From NCBI RefSeq assembly GCF_050948175.1, contig NW_027490455.1, forward strand, positions 1 through 64,000: a DNA stretch of 64,000 bases, given 5' to 3'. Shown here one piece after another: positions 42,614 through 54,925 of the stretch (positions within the stretch are counted from its first letter, which is position 1; each line of letters begins with the position of its first letter). The position numbers were made by a program, and so were the translations under genes. The notes under the pieces are model-generated. The model was not told the DNA's origin. It made no database searches and worked only from the letters and a program-made list of their open reading frames with translations. The stretch comes from Xylocopa sonorina. Taxonomy: Eukaryota > Arthropoda > Insecta > Hymenoptera > Apidae.

Positions 42614-45600
42614 CTTAAAACGCGATATCGCATCTCATTTCTATGTTTCATGGTAAGATATAACATGATTTGCGAAGTGTTATGTATTCCTCGTCTACAC
42701 TTCAAATGAATGAAAATGCGACACTTCCTTGCAAGGAAATAGCGTTTGCAGATGTCTAGGTATCGTGGCAATAGAGTTCTAATGCTTCCTAAAACGCGAT
42801 ATTGCATCTCATTTCTATGTTTCATGATAAGATATAATATTCATTGCGAAGTGTTATGCATTCCTCGTCTGCGATTCAATTGAAAGTAAATGCGACACTT
42901 CCTTGCAAGGAAATAGCGTTTGCTGATGTCTAGGTATCGTAGCAATAGAGTTCTAATGCTTCTTAAAACACGATATCGCATCTCAGTTCTATGTTTCATG
43001 CTAAGATATAACATGATTTGCCAAGTGTTATGTATGCCTCGTCTACACTTCAAATGAATGTAAATGCGACACTTCCTTGCAAAGAAATAGCGTTTGCAAA
43101 TGTCTACGTTTCGAAGCAATAGAGTTCAAATGCTTCTTAAAACGAGATATTGCATCTCATATTTATGTTTCATGACAAGATATAATATTCATTGCGAAGT
43201 GTTATGCATTCCTCGTCTATGATTCAAATGAACGTAAATGCGACACGTCATTGCAAGGAAATAGCGTTTGCAGATGTCTAGGTATCGTAGCAATAGAGTT
43301 CTAATGCTCCCTAAAACGCGATATCGCATCTCAGTTCTATGTTTCATGCTAAGATATAACATGATTTGCCAAGTGTTATGTATGCCTCGTCTACACTTCA
43401 AATGAATGAAAATGCGACACTTCCTAGCAAGGAAATAGCGTTTGCAGATGTCTACGTATCGTAGCAATAGAGTTCTAATGCTTCTTAAAACGCGATATCG
43501 AATCTCATTTCTATGTTTCATGGTAAGATATAATATTATTTGCGAAGTGTTATGTATTCCTCGTCTACACTTCATATGAATGTTAATGCGACACTTCCTT
43601 GCAAGGAAAGAGCGTTTGCAGATGTCTACGTATCGTAGCAATAGAGTTCTTATGATTCTTAAAACGCGATATCGCATCTCATTTCTATGTTTCATCGTAA
43701 GATATAATATGATTTGCGAAGTGTTATGCATTCCTCGTCTACACTTCAAATGAATGAAAATGCGACACTTCCTAGCAAGGAAATAGCGTTTGCAGATGTC
43801 TAGGTATCGTAGCAATAGAGTTCTAATGCTTCTTAGAACGCGATATCGCATCTCAGTACTATGTTTCATGGTAAGATATAATATGATTTGCCAAGTGTTA
43901 TGTATTCCTCGTCTACACTTCATATGAATGTTAATGCGACACTTCCTTGCAAGGAAAGAGCGTTTGCAGCTGTCTACGTATCGTAGCAATAGAGTTCTTA
44001 TGATTCTTAAAACGCGATATCGCATCTCATTTCTATGTTTCATCGTAAGATATAATATGATTTGCAAAGTGTTATGTATTCCTCGTCTACACTTCAAATG
44101 AATGTAAATGCGACACTTCCTTGCAAGGAAATAGCGTTTGCAGATGTCTAGGTATCGTGGCAATAGAGTTCTAATGCTTCCTAAAACGCGATATTGCATC
44201 TCATTTCTATGTTTCATGATAAGATATAATATTCATTGCGAAGTGTTATGCATTCCTCGTCTGCGATTCAAATGAAAGTAAATGCGACACTTCCTTGCAA
44301 GGAAATAGCGATTGCAGATGTCTACGTATCGTAGCAATAGAGTTCATATGATTCTTAAAACGCGATATCGCATCTTATTTCTATGTTTCATGGTAAGATT
44401 TAATATTCATTGCGAAGTGTTATGTATTCCTCGTCTACACTTCAAATGAATGTAAATGCGACACTTCCTTGCAAGGAAATAGCGTTTGCTGATGTCTAGG
44501 TATCGTAGCAATAGAGTTCTAATGCTTCTTAAAACGCCATATCGCATCTCAGTTCTATGTTTCATGCTAAGATATAACATGATTTGCCAAGTGTTATGTA
44601 TGCCTCGTCTACACTTCAAATGAATGTAAATGCGACACTTCCTTGCAAAGAAATAGCGTTTGCAAATGTCTACGTTTCGAAGCAATAGAGTTCAAATGCT
44701 TCTTAAAACGAGATATTGCATCTCATATTTATGTTTCATGACAAGATATAATATTCATTGCGAAGTGTTATGCATTCCTCGTCTATGATTCAAATGAACG
44801 TAAATGCGACACGTCATTGCAAGGAAATAGCGTTTGCAGATGTCTAGGTATCGTAGCAATAGAGTTCTAATGCTCCCTAAAACGCGATATCGCATCTCAT
44901 TTCTATGTTTCATGGTAAGATATAATATGATCTGCGAAGTGTTATGTATTCCTCGTCTACGATTCAAATGAAAGTAAATGCGACACTTCCTTGCAAGGAA
45001 ATAGCGATTGCAGATGTCTACGTATCGTAGCAATAGAGTTCATATGATTCTTAAAACGCGATATCGCATCTCATTTCTATGTTTCATGGTAAGATATAAC
45101 ATGATTTGCGAAGTGTTATGCATTCCTCGTCTACACTTCAAATGAATGAAAATGCGACACTTCCTAGCAAGGAAATAGCGTTTGCAGATGTCTACGTATC
45201 GTAGCAATAGAGTTCTAATGCTTCTTAAAACGCGATATCGAATCTCATTTCTATGTTTCATGGTAAGATATAATATTATTTGCGAAGTGTTATGTATTCC
45301 TCGTCTACACTTCATATGAATGTTAATGCGACACTTCCTTGCAAGGAAAGAGCGTTTGCAGATGTCTACGTATCGTAGCAATAGAGTTCTTATGATTCTT
45401 AAAACGCGATATCGCATCTCATTTCTATGTTTCATCGTAAGATATAACATGATTTGCGAAGTGTGATGCATTCCTCGTCTACACTTCAAATGAATGAAAA
45501 TGCGACACTTCCTAGCAAGGAAATAGCGTTTGCAGATGTCTAGGTATCGTAGCAATAGAGTTCTAATGCTTCTTAGAACGCGATATCGCATCTCAGTTCT

Positions 45601-45805
45601 ATGTTTCATGGTAAGATATAATATGATTTGCCAAGTGTTATGTATTCCTCGTCTACACTTCATATGAATGTTAATGCGACACTTCCTTGCAAGGAAAGAG
45701 CGTTTGCAGCTGTCTACGTATCGTAGCAATAGAGTTCTTATGATTCTTAAAACGCGATATCGCATCTCATTTCTATGTTTCATCGTAAGAAATAATATGA
45801 TTTGC

Positions 45806-45809
45806 AAAA
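45806..45809 (+). other. 1-bp insertion in a run of A
   Basis: TTTGCAAAAGTG stands here where the sister copies near 38,670 and 52,590 read TTTGCAAAGTG. It is followed 150 bp later by a 1-bp loss that restores register. It creates a short spurious plus-strand frame at 45,668-45,868. Confidence 0.85.
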
Positions 45810-45950
45810 GTGTTATGTATTCCTCGTCTACACTTCAAATGAATGTAAATGCGACACTTCCATGCTAGGAAATAGCGTCTGCAGATGTCTAGGTATCGTA
45901 GCAGTAGAGTTCAAATGCTTCTTAAAACGAGATATTGCATCTCATTTCTA

Positions 45951-45954
45951 TGTT
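45951..45954 (+). other. 1-bp deletion in a run of T
   Basis: CTATGTTCATGG stands here where the sister copies near 38,815 and 52,735 read CTATGTTTCATGG. Being a homopolymer change absent from two near-identical copies, it may be a base-calling error. Confidence 0.85.
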
Positions 45955-48900
45955 CATGGTAAGATATAATATGATTTGCGAAGTGTCATGTATTCCTCGT
46001 CTACACTTCAAATGAATGTAAATGCGACACTTCCTTGCTAGGAAATAGCGTCTGCAGATGTCTAGGTATCGTAGCAATAGAATTCAAATGCTTCTTAAAA
46101 CGAGATATTGCATCTCATATCTATGTTTCATGATAAGATACAATGTACATTGCGAAGTGTTATGTATTCCTCGTCTACGATTCAAATGAAAGTAAATGCG
46201 ACCCTTCCTTGCAAGGAAATAGCGATTGCAGATGTCTACGTATCGTAGCAATAGAGGTCATATGATTCTTAAAACGCGATATCGCATCTCATTTCTATGT
46301 TTCATGGTAAGATATAACATGATTTGCGAAGTGTTATGTATTCCTCGTCTACACTTCAAATAAATGTGAATGCGACACTTCCTTGCAAGGAAATAGCGTT
46401 TGCAGATGCCTACGTACCGAAGCAATAGAGTTCAAATGCTTCTTAAAACGAGATATTGCATCTCATTTCTATGTTTCATGATAAGATATAATATTCATTG
46501 CGAAGTGTTATGCATTCCTCGTCTGCGATTCAAATGAAAGTAAATGCGACACTTCCTTGCAGGGAAATAGCGATTGTAGATGTCTACGTATCGTAGCAAT
46601 AGAGTTCATATGATTCTTAAAACGCGATATCGCATCTCATTTCTATGTTTCATGGTAAGATTTAATGTTCATTGCGAAGTGTTATGCATTCCTCGTCTAC
46701 GATTCAAATGAATGTAAATGCGACACTTCCTTGCAAGGAAATAGCGTTTGCAGATGTCTAGGTATCGTAGCAATAGAGTTCTAATGCTTCTTAAGACGCG
46801 ATTTCGCATCTCAGTTCTATGTTTCATGGTAAGATATAATATGATTTGCGAAGTATCATGTATTCCTCGTCTACATTTCAAATGAATGTAAATGCGACAC
46901 TTCCTTGCTAGGAAATAGCGTTTGCAGATGTCTACGTATCGTAGCAATAGCTTTCTAATGCTTCTTAAAACGCGATATCGAATCTCATTTCTATGTTTCA
47001 TGGTAAGATATAATATGATTTGCAAAGTGTCATGTATTCCTCGTCTACACTTCAAATGAATGTAAATGCGACACTTCCTTGCAAAGAAATAGCGTTTGCA
47101 AATGTCTACGTATCGAAGCAATAGAGTTCAAATGCTTCTTAAAACGAGATATTGCATCTCATATTTATGTTTCATGATAAGATATAATATTCATTGCGAA
47201 GTGTTATGCATTCCTCGTCTATGATTCAAATGAACGTAAATGCGACACGTCCTTGCAAGGAAATAGTGTTTGCAGATGTCTAAGTATCGTAGCAATAGAG
47301 TTCTAATGCTTCCTAAAACGCGATATCGCATCTCATTTCTATGTTTCATGGTAAGATATAATATGATTTGCGAAGTGTTATGTATTCCTCGTCTACGATT
47401 CAAATGAAAGTAAATGCGACACTTCCTTGCAAGGAAAGAGCGATTGCAGATGTCTACGTATCGTAGCAATAGAGTTCATATGATTCTTAAAACGCGATAT
47501 CGCATCTCATTTCTATGTTTCATGGTAAGATATAACATGATTTGCGAAGTGTTATGTATTCCTCGTCTACACTTCAAATGAATGAAAATGCGACACTTCC
47601 TAGCAAGGAAATAGCGTTTGCAGATGTCTACGTATCGTAGCAATAGAGTTCTAATGCTTCTTAAAACGCGATATCGAATCTCATTTCTATGTTTCATGGT
47701 AAGATATAACATGATTTGCGAAGTGTTATGTATTCCTCGTCTGCACTTCAAATGAATGTAAATGCGACACTTCCCTGCAAGGAAATAGCGTTTGCAGATG
47801 TCTACGTACCGAAGCAATAGAGTTCAAATGCTTCTTAAAACGAGATATTGCATCTCATTTCTATGTTTCATGATAAGATATAATATTCATTGCGAAGTGT
47901 AATGCATTCCTCGTCTGCGATTCAAATGAAAGTAAATGCGACACTTCCTTGCAAGGAAATAGCGATTGCAGATGTCTACGTATCGTAGCAATAGAGTTCA
48001 TATGATTCTTAAAACGCGATATCGCATCTCATTTCTATGTTTCATGGTAAGATTTAACATTCATTGCGAAGTGTTATGCATTCCTCGTCTACGATTCAAA
48101 TGAATGTAAATGCGACACTTCCTTGCAAGGAAATAGCGTTTGCAGATGTCTAGGTATCGTAGCAATAGAGTTCTAATGCTTCTTAAAACGCGATATCGCA
48201 TCTCAGTTCTATGTTTCATGGTAAGATATAATATGATTTGCCAAGTGTTATGTATTCCTCGTCTACACTTCAAATGAATGTAAATGCGACACTTCCTTGC
48301 AAAGAAATAGCGTTTGCAAATGTCTACGTATCGAAGCAATAGAGTTCAAATGCTTCTTAAAACGAGATATTGCATCACATATTTATGTTTCATGATAAGA
48401 TATAATATTCATTGCGAAGTGTTATGCATTCCTCGTCTATAATTCAAATGAACGTAAATGCGACACGTCATTGCAAGGAAATAGCGTTTGCAGATGTCTA
48501 GGTATCGTAGCAATAGAGTTCTAATGCTTCCTAAAACGCGATATCGCATCTCATTTCTATGTTTCATGGTAAGATATAATATGATTTGCGAAGTGTTATG
48601 TATTGCTCGTCTACGATTCAAATGAAAGTAAATGCGACACTTCCTTGCGAGGAAATAGCGATTGCAGATGTCTACGTATCGTAGCAATAGAGTTCATATG
48701 ATTCTTAAAACGCGATATCGCATCTCATTTCTATGTTTCATGGTAAGATATAACATGATTTGCGAAGTGTTATGCATTCCTCGTCTACACTTCAAATGAA
48801 TGAAAATGCGACACTTCCTAGCAAGGAAATAGCGATTGCAGATGTCTACGTATCGTAGCAATAGAGTTCATATGATTCTTAAAACGCGATATCGCATCTT

Positions 48901-49929
48901 ATTTCTATGTTTCATGGTAAGATTTAATATTCATTGCGAAGTGTTATGCATTCCTCGTCTACGATTCAAATGAATGTAAATGCGACACTTCCTTGCAAGG
49001 AAATAGCGTTTGCTGATGTCTAGGTATCGTAGCAATAGAGTTCTAATGCTTCTTAAAACGCGATATCGCATCTCAGTTCTATGTTTCATGCTAAGATATA
49101 ACATGATTTGCCAAGTGTTATGTATGCCTCGTCTACACTTCAAATGAATGTAAATGCGACACTTCCTTGCAAAGAAATAGCGTTTGCAAATGTCTACGTT
49201 TCGAAGCAATAGAGTTCAAATGCTTCTTAAAACGAGATATTGCATCTCATATTTATGTTTCATGATAAGATATAATATTCATTCCGAAGTGTTATGTATT
49301 CCTCGTCTACACTTCATATGAATGTTAATGCGACACTTCCTTGCAAGGAAAGAGCGTTTGCAGATGTCTACGTATCGTAGCAATAGAGTTCTTATGATTC
49401 TCAAAACGCGATATCGCATCTCATTTCTATGCTTCGTCGTAAGATATAATATGATTTGCAAAGTGTTATGTATTCCTCGTCTACACTTCAAATGAATGTA
49501 AATGCGACACTTCCTTGCAAGGAAATAGCGTTTGCAGATGTCTAGGTATCGTAGCAATAGAGTTCTAATGCTTCCTAAAACGCGATATCGCATCTCATTT
49601 CTATGTTTCATGGTAAGATATAATATTATTTGCGAAGTGTTATGTATTCCTCGTCTACACTTCAAATGAATGAAAATGCGACACTTCCATGCTAGGAAAT
49701 AGCGTCTGCAGATGTCTAGGTATCGTAGCAGTAGAGTTCAAATGCTTCTTAAAACGAGATATTGCATCTCATTTCTATGTTTCATGGTAAGATATAATAT
49801 GATTTGCGAAGTGTCATGTATTCCTCGTCTACACTTCAAATGAATGTAAATGCGACACTTCCTTGCTAGGAAATAGCGTCTGCAGATGTCTAGGTATCGT
49901 AGCAATAGAATTCAAATGCTTCTTAAAAC

Positions 49930-51200
49930 GAGATATTGCATCTCATATCTATGTTTCATGATAAGATACAATGTACATTGCGAAGTGTTATGCATTCCTC
50001 GTCTACGATTCAAATGAATGTAAATGCGACACTTCCTTGCAAGGAAATAGCGTTTGCAGATGTCTAGATATCGTAGCAATAGAGTTCTAATGCTTCCTAA
50101 AACGCGATATCGCATCTCATTTCAATGTTTCATGGTAAGATATAATATGATTTGCGAAGTGTTATGTATTCCTCGTCTACACTTCAAATGAATGTAAATG
50201 CGACACTTCTTTGCTAGGAAATAGTGTCTGCAGATGTCTAGGTATCGTAGCGATAGAGTTCTAACGCTTCTTAAAACGCGATATCGCATCTCATTTCTAT
50301 GTTGCATGATAGGATATAATATTCATTGTAAAGTGTTATGTATACCTCGTATTCTCTTCAGAAGAATGTAAATGCGATACTTCCTTGCATGGAAATAGCG
50401 TTTGCAGATGTCTACGAATCGAAGCAATAGAGTTCAAATGCTTCTTAAAACGAGATATTCCATCTCATATTTATGTTTCATGATAAGATATAATATTCAT
50501 TGCGAAGTGTTATGCATTCCTCGTCTATGATTCAAATGAATGAAAATGCGACACTTCCTTGCAAGGAAATAGCGATTGCAGATGTCTAGGTATCGTAGCA
50601 ATAGAGTTCTAATGTTTCTTAAATCGCGATATCGCATCTCAGTTCTATGTTTCATGGTAAGATATAATATGATTTGCCAAGTGTTATGTATTCCTCGTCT
50701 ACACTTCATATGAATGTAAATGCGACACTTCCTTGCAAGGAAATAGCGTTTGCAGATGTCTAGGTATCGTAGCAATAGAGTTCATATGATTCTTAAAACG
50801 CGATAGCGCATCTCATTTCTATGTTTCATGGTAAGATATAACATGATTTGCGAAGTGTTATGTATTCCTCGTCTACACTTCAAATGAATGAAAATGCGAC
50901 ACTTTCTTGCAAGGAAATAGCGTCTGCAGATGTCTAGGTATCGTAGCAATAGATTTCTAATGCTTCTTAAAACGCGATATCGCATCTCATTTCTATGTTT
51001 CATGGTAAGATATAATATGATTTGCGAAGTGTCATGTATTCCTCGTCTACACTTCAAGTGAATGTAAATGTGACACTTCCTTGCCAGGAAATAGCGTCTG
51101 CAGATGTCTAGGTATCGTAGCAATAGAGTTCAAATGCTTCTTAAAACGAGATATTGCATCTCATATCTATGTTTCATGATAAGATATAATATTCATTGCG
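49930..51200. repeat. Insert of block II-type units between copies 2 and 3
   Basis: This stretch resembles 24.1-26.1 kb rather than the surrounding 7.1-kb repeats. It shares TTTCAATGTTTCATGG, GAAATAGTGTCTGCAG and the strongly diverged unit at 50,303. Offsets are 25,580 bp (147 units plus 2) and 24,362 bp (140 units plus 2), so unit register is kept while a block II segment appears within block III. Confidence 0.6.
50303..50414 (+). repeat. Strongly diverged unit, copy 2
   Basis: This is the same diverged unit as at 25.94 kb, with the same TATACCTCGTATTCTC and CAGAAGAATG changes. A difference is GCGATACTTCC here against GCAATACTTCC there. The two lie 140 units plus 2 bp apart, and the 2 bp match the insertions located between them, so both descend from one duplicated segment. 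Confidence 0.75.
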
Positions 51201-54200
51201 AAGTGTTATGCATTCCTCGTCTGCGATTCAAATGAAAGTAAATGCGACACTTCCTTGCAAGGAAATAGCGATTGCAGATGTCTACGTATCGTAGCAATAG
51301 AGTTCATATGATTCTTAAAACGCGATATCGCATCTTATTTCTATGTTTCATGGTAAGATTTAATATTCATTGCGAAGTGTTATGCATTCCTCGTCTACGA
51401 TTCAAATGAATGTAAATGCGACACTTCCTTGCAAGGAAATAGCGTTTGCTGATGTCTAGGTATCGTAGCAATAGAGTTCTAATGCTTCTTAAAACGCGAT
51501 ATCGCATCTCAGTTCTATATTTCATGCTAAGATATAACATGATTTGCCAAGTGTTATGTATGCCTCGTCTACACTTCAAATGAATGTAAATGCGGCACTT
51601 CCTTGCAAAGAAATAGCGTTTGCAAATGTCTACGTTTCGAAGCAATAGAGTTCAAATGCTTCTTAAAACGAGATATTGCATCTCATATTTATGTTTCATG
51701 ACAAGATATAATATTCATTGCGAAGTGTTATGCATTCCTCGTCTATGATTCAAATGAACGTAAATGCGACACGTCATTGCAAGGAAATAGCGTTTGCAGA
51801 TGTCTAGGTATCGTAGCAATAGAGTTCTAATGCTCCCTAAAACGCGATATCGCATCTCAGTTCTATGTTTCATGCTAAGATATAACATGATTTGCCAAGT
51901 GTTATGTATGCCTCGTCTACACTTCAAATGAATGAAAATGCGACACTTCCTAGCAAGGAAATAGCGTTTGCAGATGTCTACGTATCGTAGCAATAGAGTT
52001 CTAATGCTTCTTAAAACGCGATATCGAATCTCATTTCTATGTTTCATGGTAAGATATAATATTATTTGCGAAGTGTTATGTATTCCTCGTCTACACTTCA
52101 TATGAATGTTAATGCGACACTTCCTTGCAAGGAAAGAGCGTTTGCAGATGTCTACGTATCGTAGCAATAGAGTTCTTATGATTCTTAAAACGCGATATCG
52201 CATCTCATTTCTATGTTTCATCGTAAGATATAACATGATTTGCGAAGTGTGATGCATTCCTCGTCTACACTTCAAATGAATGAAAATGCGACACTTCCTA
52301 GCAAGGAAATAGCGTTTGCAGATGTCTAGGTATCGTAGCAATAGAGTTCTAATGCTTCTTAGAACGCGATATCGCATCTCAGTTCTATGTTTCATGGTAA
52401 GATATAATATGATTTGCCAAGTGTTATGTATTCCTCGTCTACACTTCATATGAATGTTAATGCGACACTTCCTTGCAAGGAAAGAGCGTTTGCAGCTGTC
52501 TACGTATCGTAGCAATAGAGTTCTTATGATTCTTAAAACGCGATATCGCATCTCATTTCTATGTTTCATCGTAAGAAATAATATGATTTGCAAAGTGTTA
52601 TGTATTCCTCGTCTACACTTCAAATGAATGTAAATGCGACACTTCCATGCTAGGAAATAGCGTCTGCAGATGTCTAGGTATCGTAGCAGTAGAGTTCAAA
52701 TGCTTCTTAAAACGAGATATTGCATCTCATTTCTATGTTTCATGGTAAGATATAATATGATTTGCGAAGTGTCATGTATTCCTCGTCTACACTTCAAATG
52801 AATGTAAATGCGACACTTCCTTGCTAGGAAATAGCGTCTGCAGATGTCTAGGTATCGTAGCAATAGAATTCAAATGCTTCTTAAAACGAGATATTGCATC
52901 TCATATCTATGTTTCATGATAAGATACAATGTACATTGCGAAGTGTTATGTATTCCTCGTCTACGATTCAAATGAAAGTAAATGCGACCCTTCCTTGCAA
53001 GGAAATAGCGATTGCAGATGTCTACGTATCGTAGCAATAGAGGTCATATGATTCTTAAAACGCGATATCGCATCTCATTTCTATGTTTCATGGTAAGATA
53101 TAACATGATTTGCGAAGTGTTATGTATTCCTCGTCTACACTTCAAATAAATGTGAATGCGACACTTCCTTGCAAGGAAATAGCGTTTGCAGATGCCTACG
53201 TACCGAAGCAATAGAGTTCATATGATTCTTAAAACGCGATATCGCATCTCATTTCTATGTTTCATGGTAAGATTTAATGTTCATTGCGAAGTGTTATGCA
53301 TTCCTCGTCTACGATTCAAATGAATGTAAATGCGACACTTCCTTGCAAGGAAATAGCGTTTGCAGATGTCTAGGTATCGTAGCAATAGAGTTCATATGAT
53401 TCTTAAAACGCGATATCGCATCTCATTTCTATGTTTCATGGTAAGATTTAATGTTCATTGCGAAGTGTTATGCATTCCTCGTCTACGATTCAAATGAATG
53501 TAAATGCGACACTTCCTTGCAAGGAAATAGCGTTTGCAGATGTCTAGGTATCGTAGCAATAGAGTTCTAATGCTTCTTAAGACGCGATTTCGCATCTCAG
53601 TTCTATGTTTCATGGTAAGATATAATATGATTTGCGAAGTATCATGTATTCCTCGTCTACATTTCAAATGAATGTAAATGCGACACTTCCTTGCTAGGAA
53701 ATAGCGTTTGCAGATGTCTACGTATCGTAGCAATAGCTTTCTAATGCTTCTTAAAACGCGATATCGAATCTCATTTCTATGTTTCATGGTAAGATATAAT
53801 ATGATTTGCAAAGTGTCATGTATTCCTCGTCTACACTTCAAATGAATGTAAATGCGACACTTCCTTGCAAAGAAATAGCGTTTGCAAATGTCTACGTATC
53901 GAAGCAATAGAGTTCAAATGCTTCTTAAAACGAGATATTGCATCTCATATTTATGTTTCATGATAAGATATAATATTCATTGCGAAGTGTTATGCATTCC
54001 TCGTCTATGATTCAAATGAACGTAAATGCGACACGTCCTTGCAAGGAAATAGTGTTTGCAGATGTCTAAGTATCGTAGCAATAGAGTTCTAATGCTTCCT
54101 AAAACGCGATATCGCATCTCATTTCTATGTTTCATGGTAAGATATAATATGATTTGCGAAGTGTTATGTATTCCTCGTCTACGATTCAAATGAAAGTAAA

Positions 54201-54925
54201 TGCGACACTTCCTTGCAAGGAAAGAGCGATTGCAGATGTCTACGTATCGTAGCAATAGAGTTCATATGATTCTTAAAACGCGATATCGCATCTCATTTCT
54301 ATGTTTCATGGTAAGATATAACATGATTTGCGAAGTGTTATGTATTCCTCGTCTACACTTCAAATGAATGAAAATGCGACACTTCCTAGCAAGGAAATAG
54401 CGTTTGCAGATGTCTACGTATCGTAGCAATAGAGTTCTAATGCTTCTTAAAACGCGATATCGAATCTCATTTCTATGTTTCATGGTAAGATATAACATGA
54501 TTTGCGAAGTGTTATGTATTCCTCGTCTGCACTTCAAATGAATGTAAATGCGACACTTCCCTGCAAGGAAATAGCGTTTGCAGATGTCTACGTACCGAAG
54601 CAATAGAGTTCAAATGCTTCTTAAAACGAGATATTGCATCTCATTTCTATGTTTCATGATAAGATATAATATTCATTGCGAAGTGTAATGCATTCCTCGT
54701 CTGCGATTCAAATGAAAGTAAATGCGACACTTCCTTGCAAGGAAATAGCGATTGCAGATATCTACGTATCGTAGCAATAGAGTTCATATGATTCTTAAAA
54801 CGCGATATCGCATCTCATTTCTATGTTTCATGGTAAGATTTAACATTCATTGCGAAGTGTTATGCATTCCTCGTCTACGATTCAAATGAATGTAAATGCG
54901 ACACTTCCTTGCAAGGAAATAGCGA
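51200..54925. repeat. Partial, rearranged third copy of the 7.1-kb repeat
   Basis: From about 51.2 to 52.2 kb this matches copy 2 at an offset of 8,526 bp (49 units), then from about 52.2 to 54.9 kb at 6,786 bp (39 units). Ten units of copy 2 are therefore missing at the switch. Near 53.2-53.45 kb it also carries repeated GGTAAGATTTAATGTTC units in place of the class A unit found at 46.44 kb, without loss of register. The match ends near 54,925. The left boundary is approximate. Confidence 0.7.

Larger units (their letters stand above)
42614..49921. repeat. 42-unit (7,308-bp) higher-order repeat, copy 2
   Basis: This is the second tandem copy, with one more unit than copy 1 at about 47,590-47,770, where CTAGCAAGG and then CCTGCAAGG units follow each other. 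It ends at about 49,921, where GAATTCAAATGCTTC leads into a class A unit instead of the GCGATATCGC unit that starts copy 2. It also holds the compensating +1 and -1 indels near 45.8-45.95 kb that copy 1 and the later partial copy lack. Confidence 0.85.
26130..54925. repeat. Array block III: large recent duplications
   Basis: Typical variants are CTTCCTAGCAAGGAAATAGC with GAATGAAAATGCG, CTTCATATGAATGTTAATG with AAGGAAAGAGCG, TTCATATGATTC, TTTCATCGTAAG, and TTTCATGCTAAG with TATGCCTCG. Most of the block consists of long near-identical copies: an 8-unit tandem duplication, a 41/42-unit tandem duplication and a partial third copy. This indicates that it expanded more recently than the flanking blocks. 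Confidence 0.6.

Noticed and set aside
45668..45868. Plus-strand open frame of 66 codons
   Set aside because: It is created by the 1-bp insertion at 45,806, which may itself be a base-calling error.
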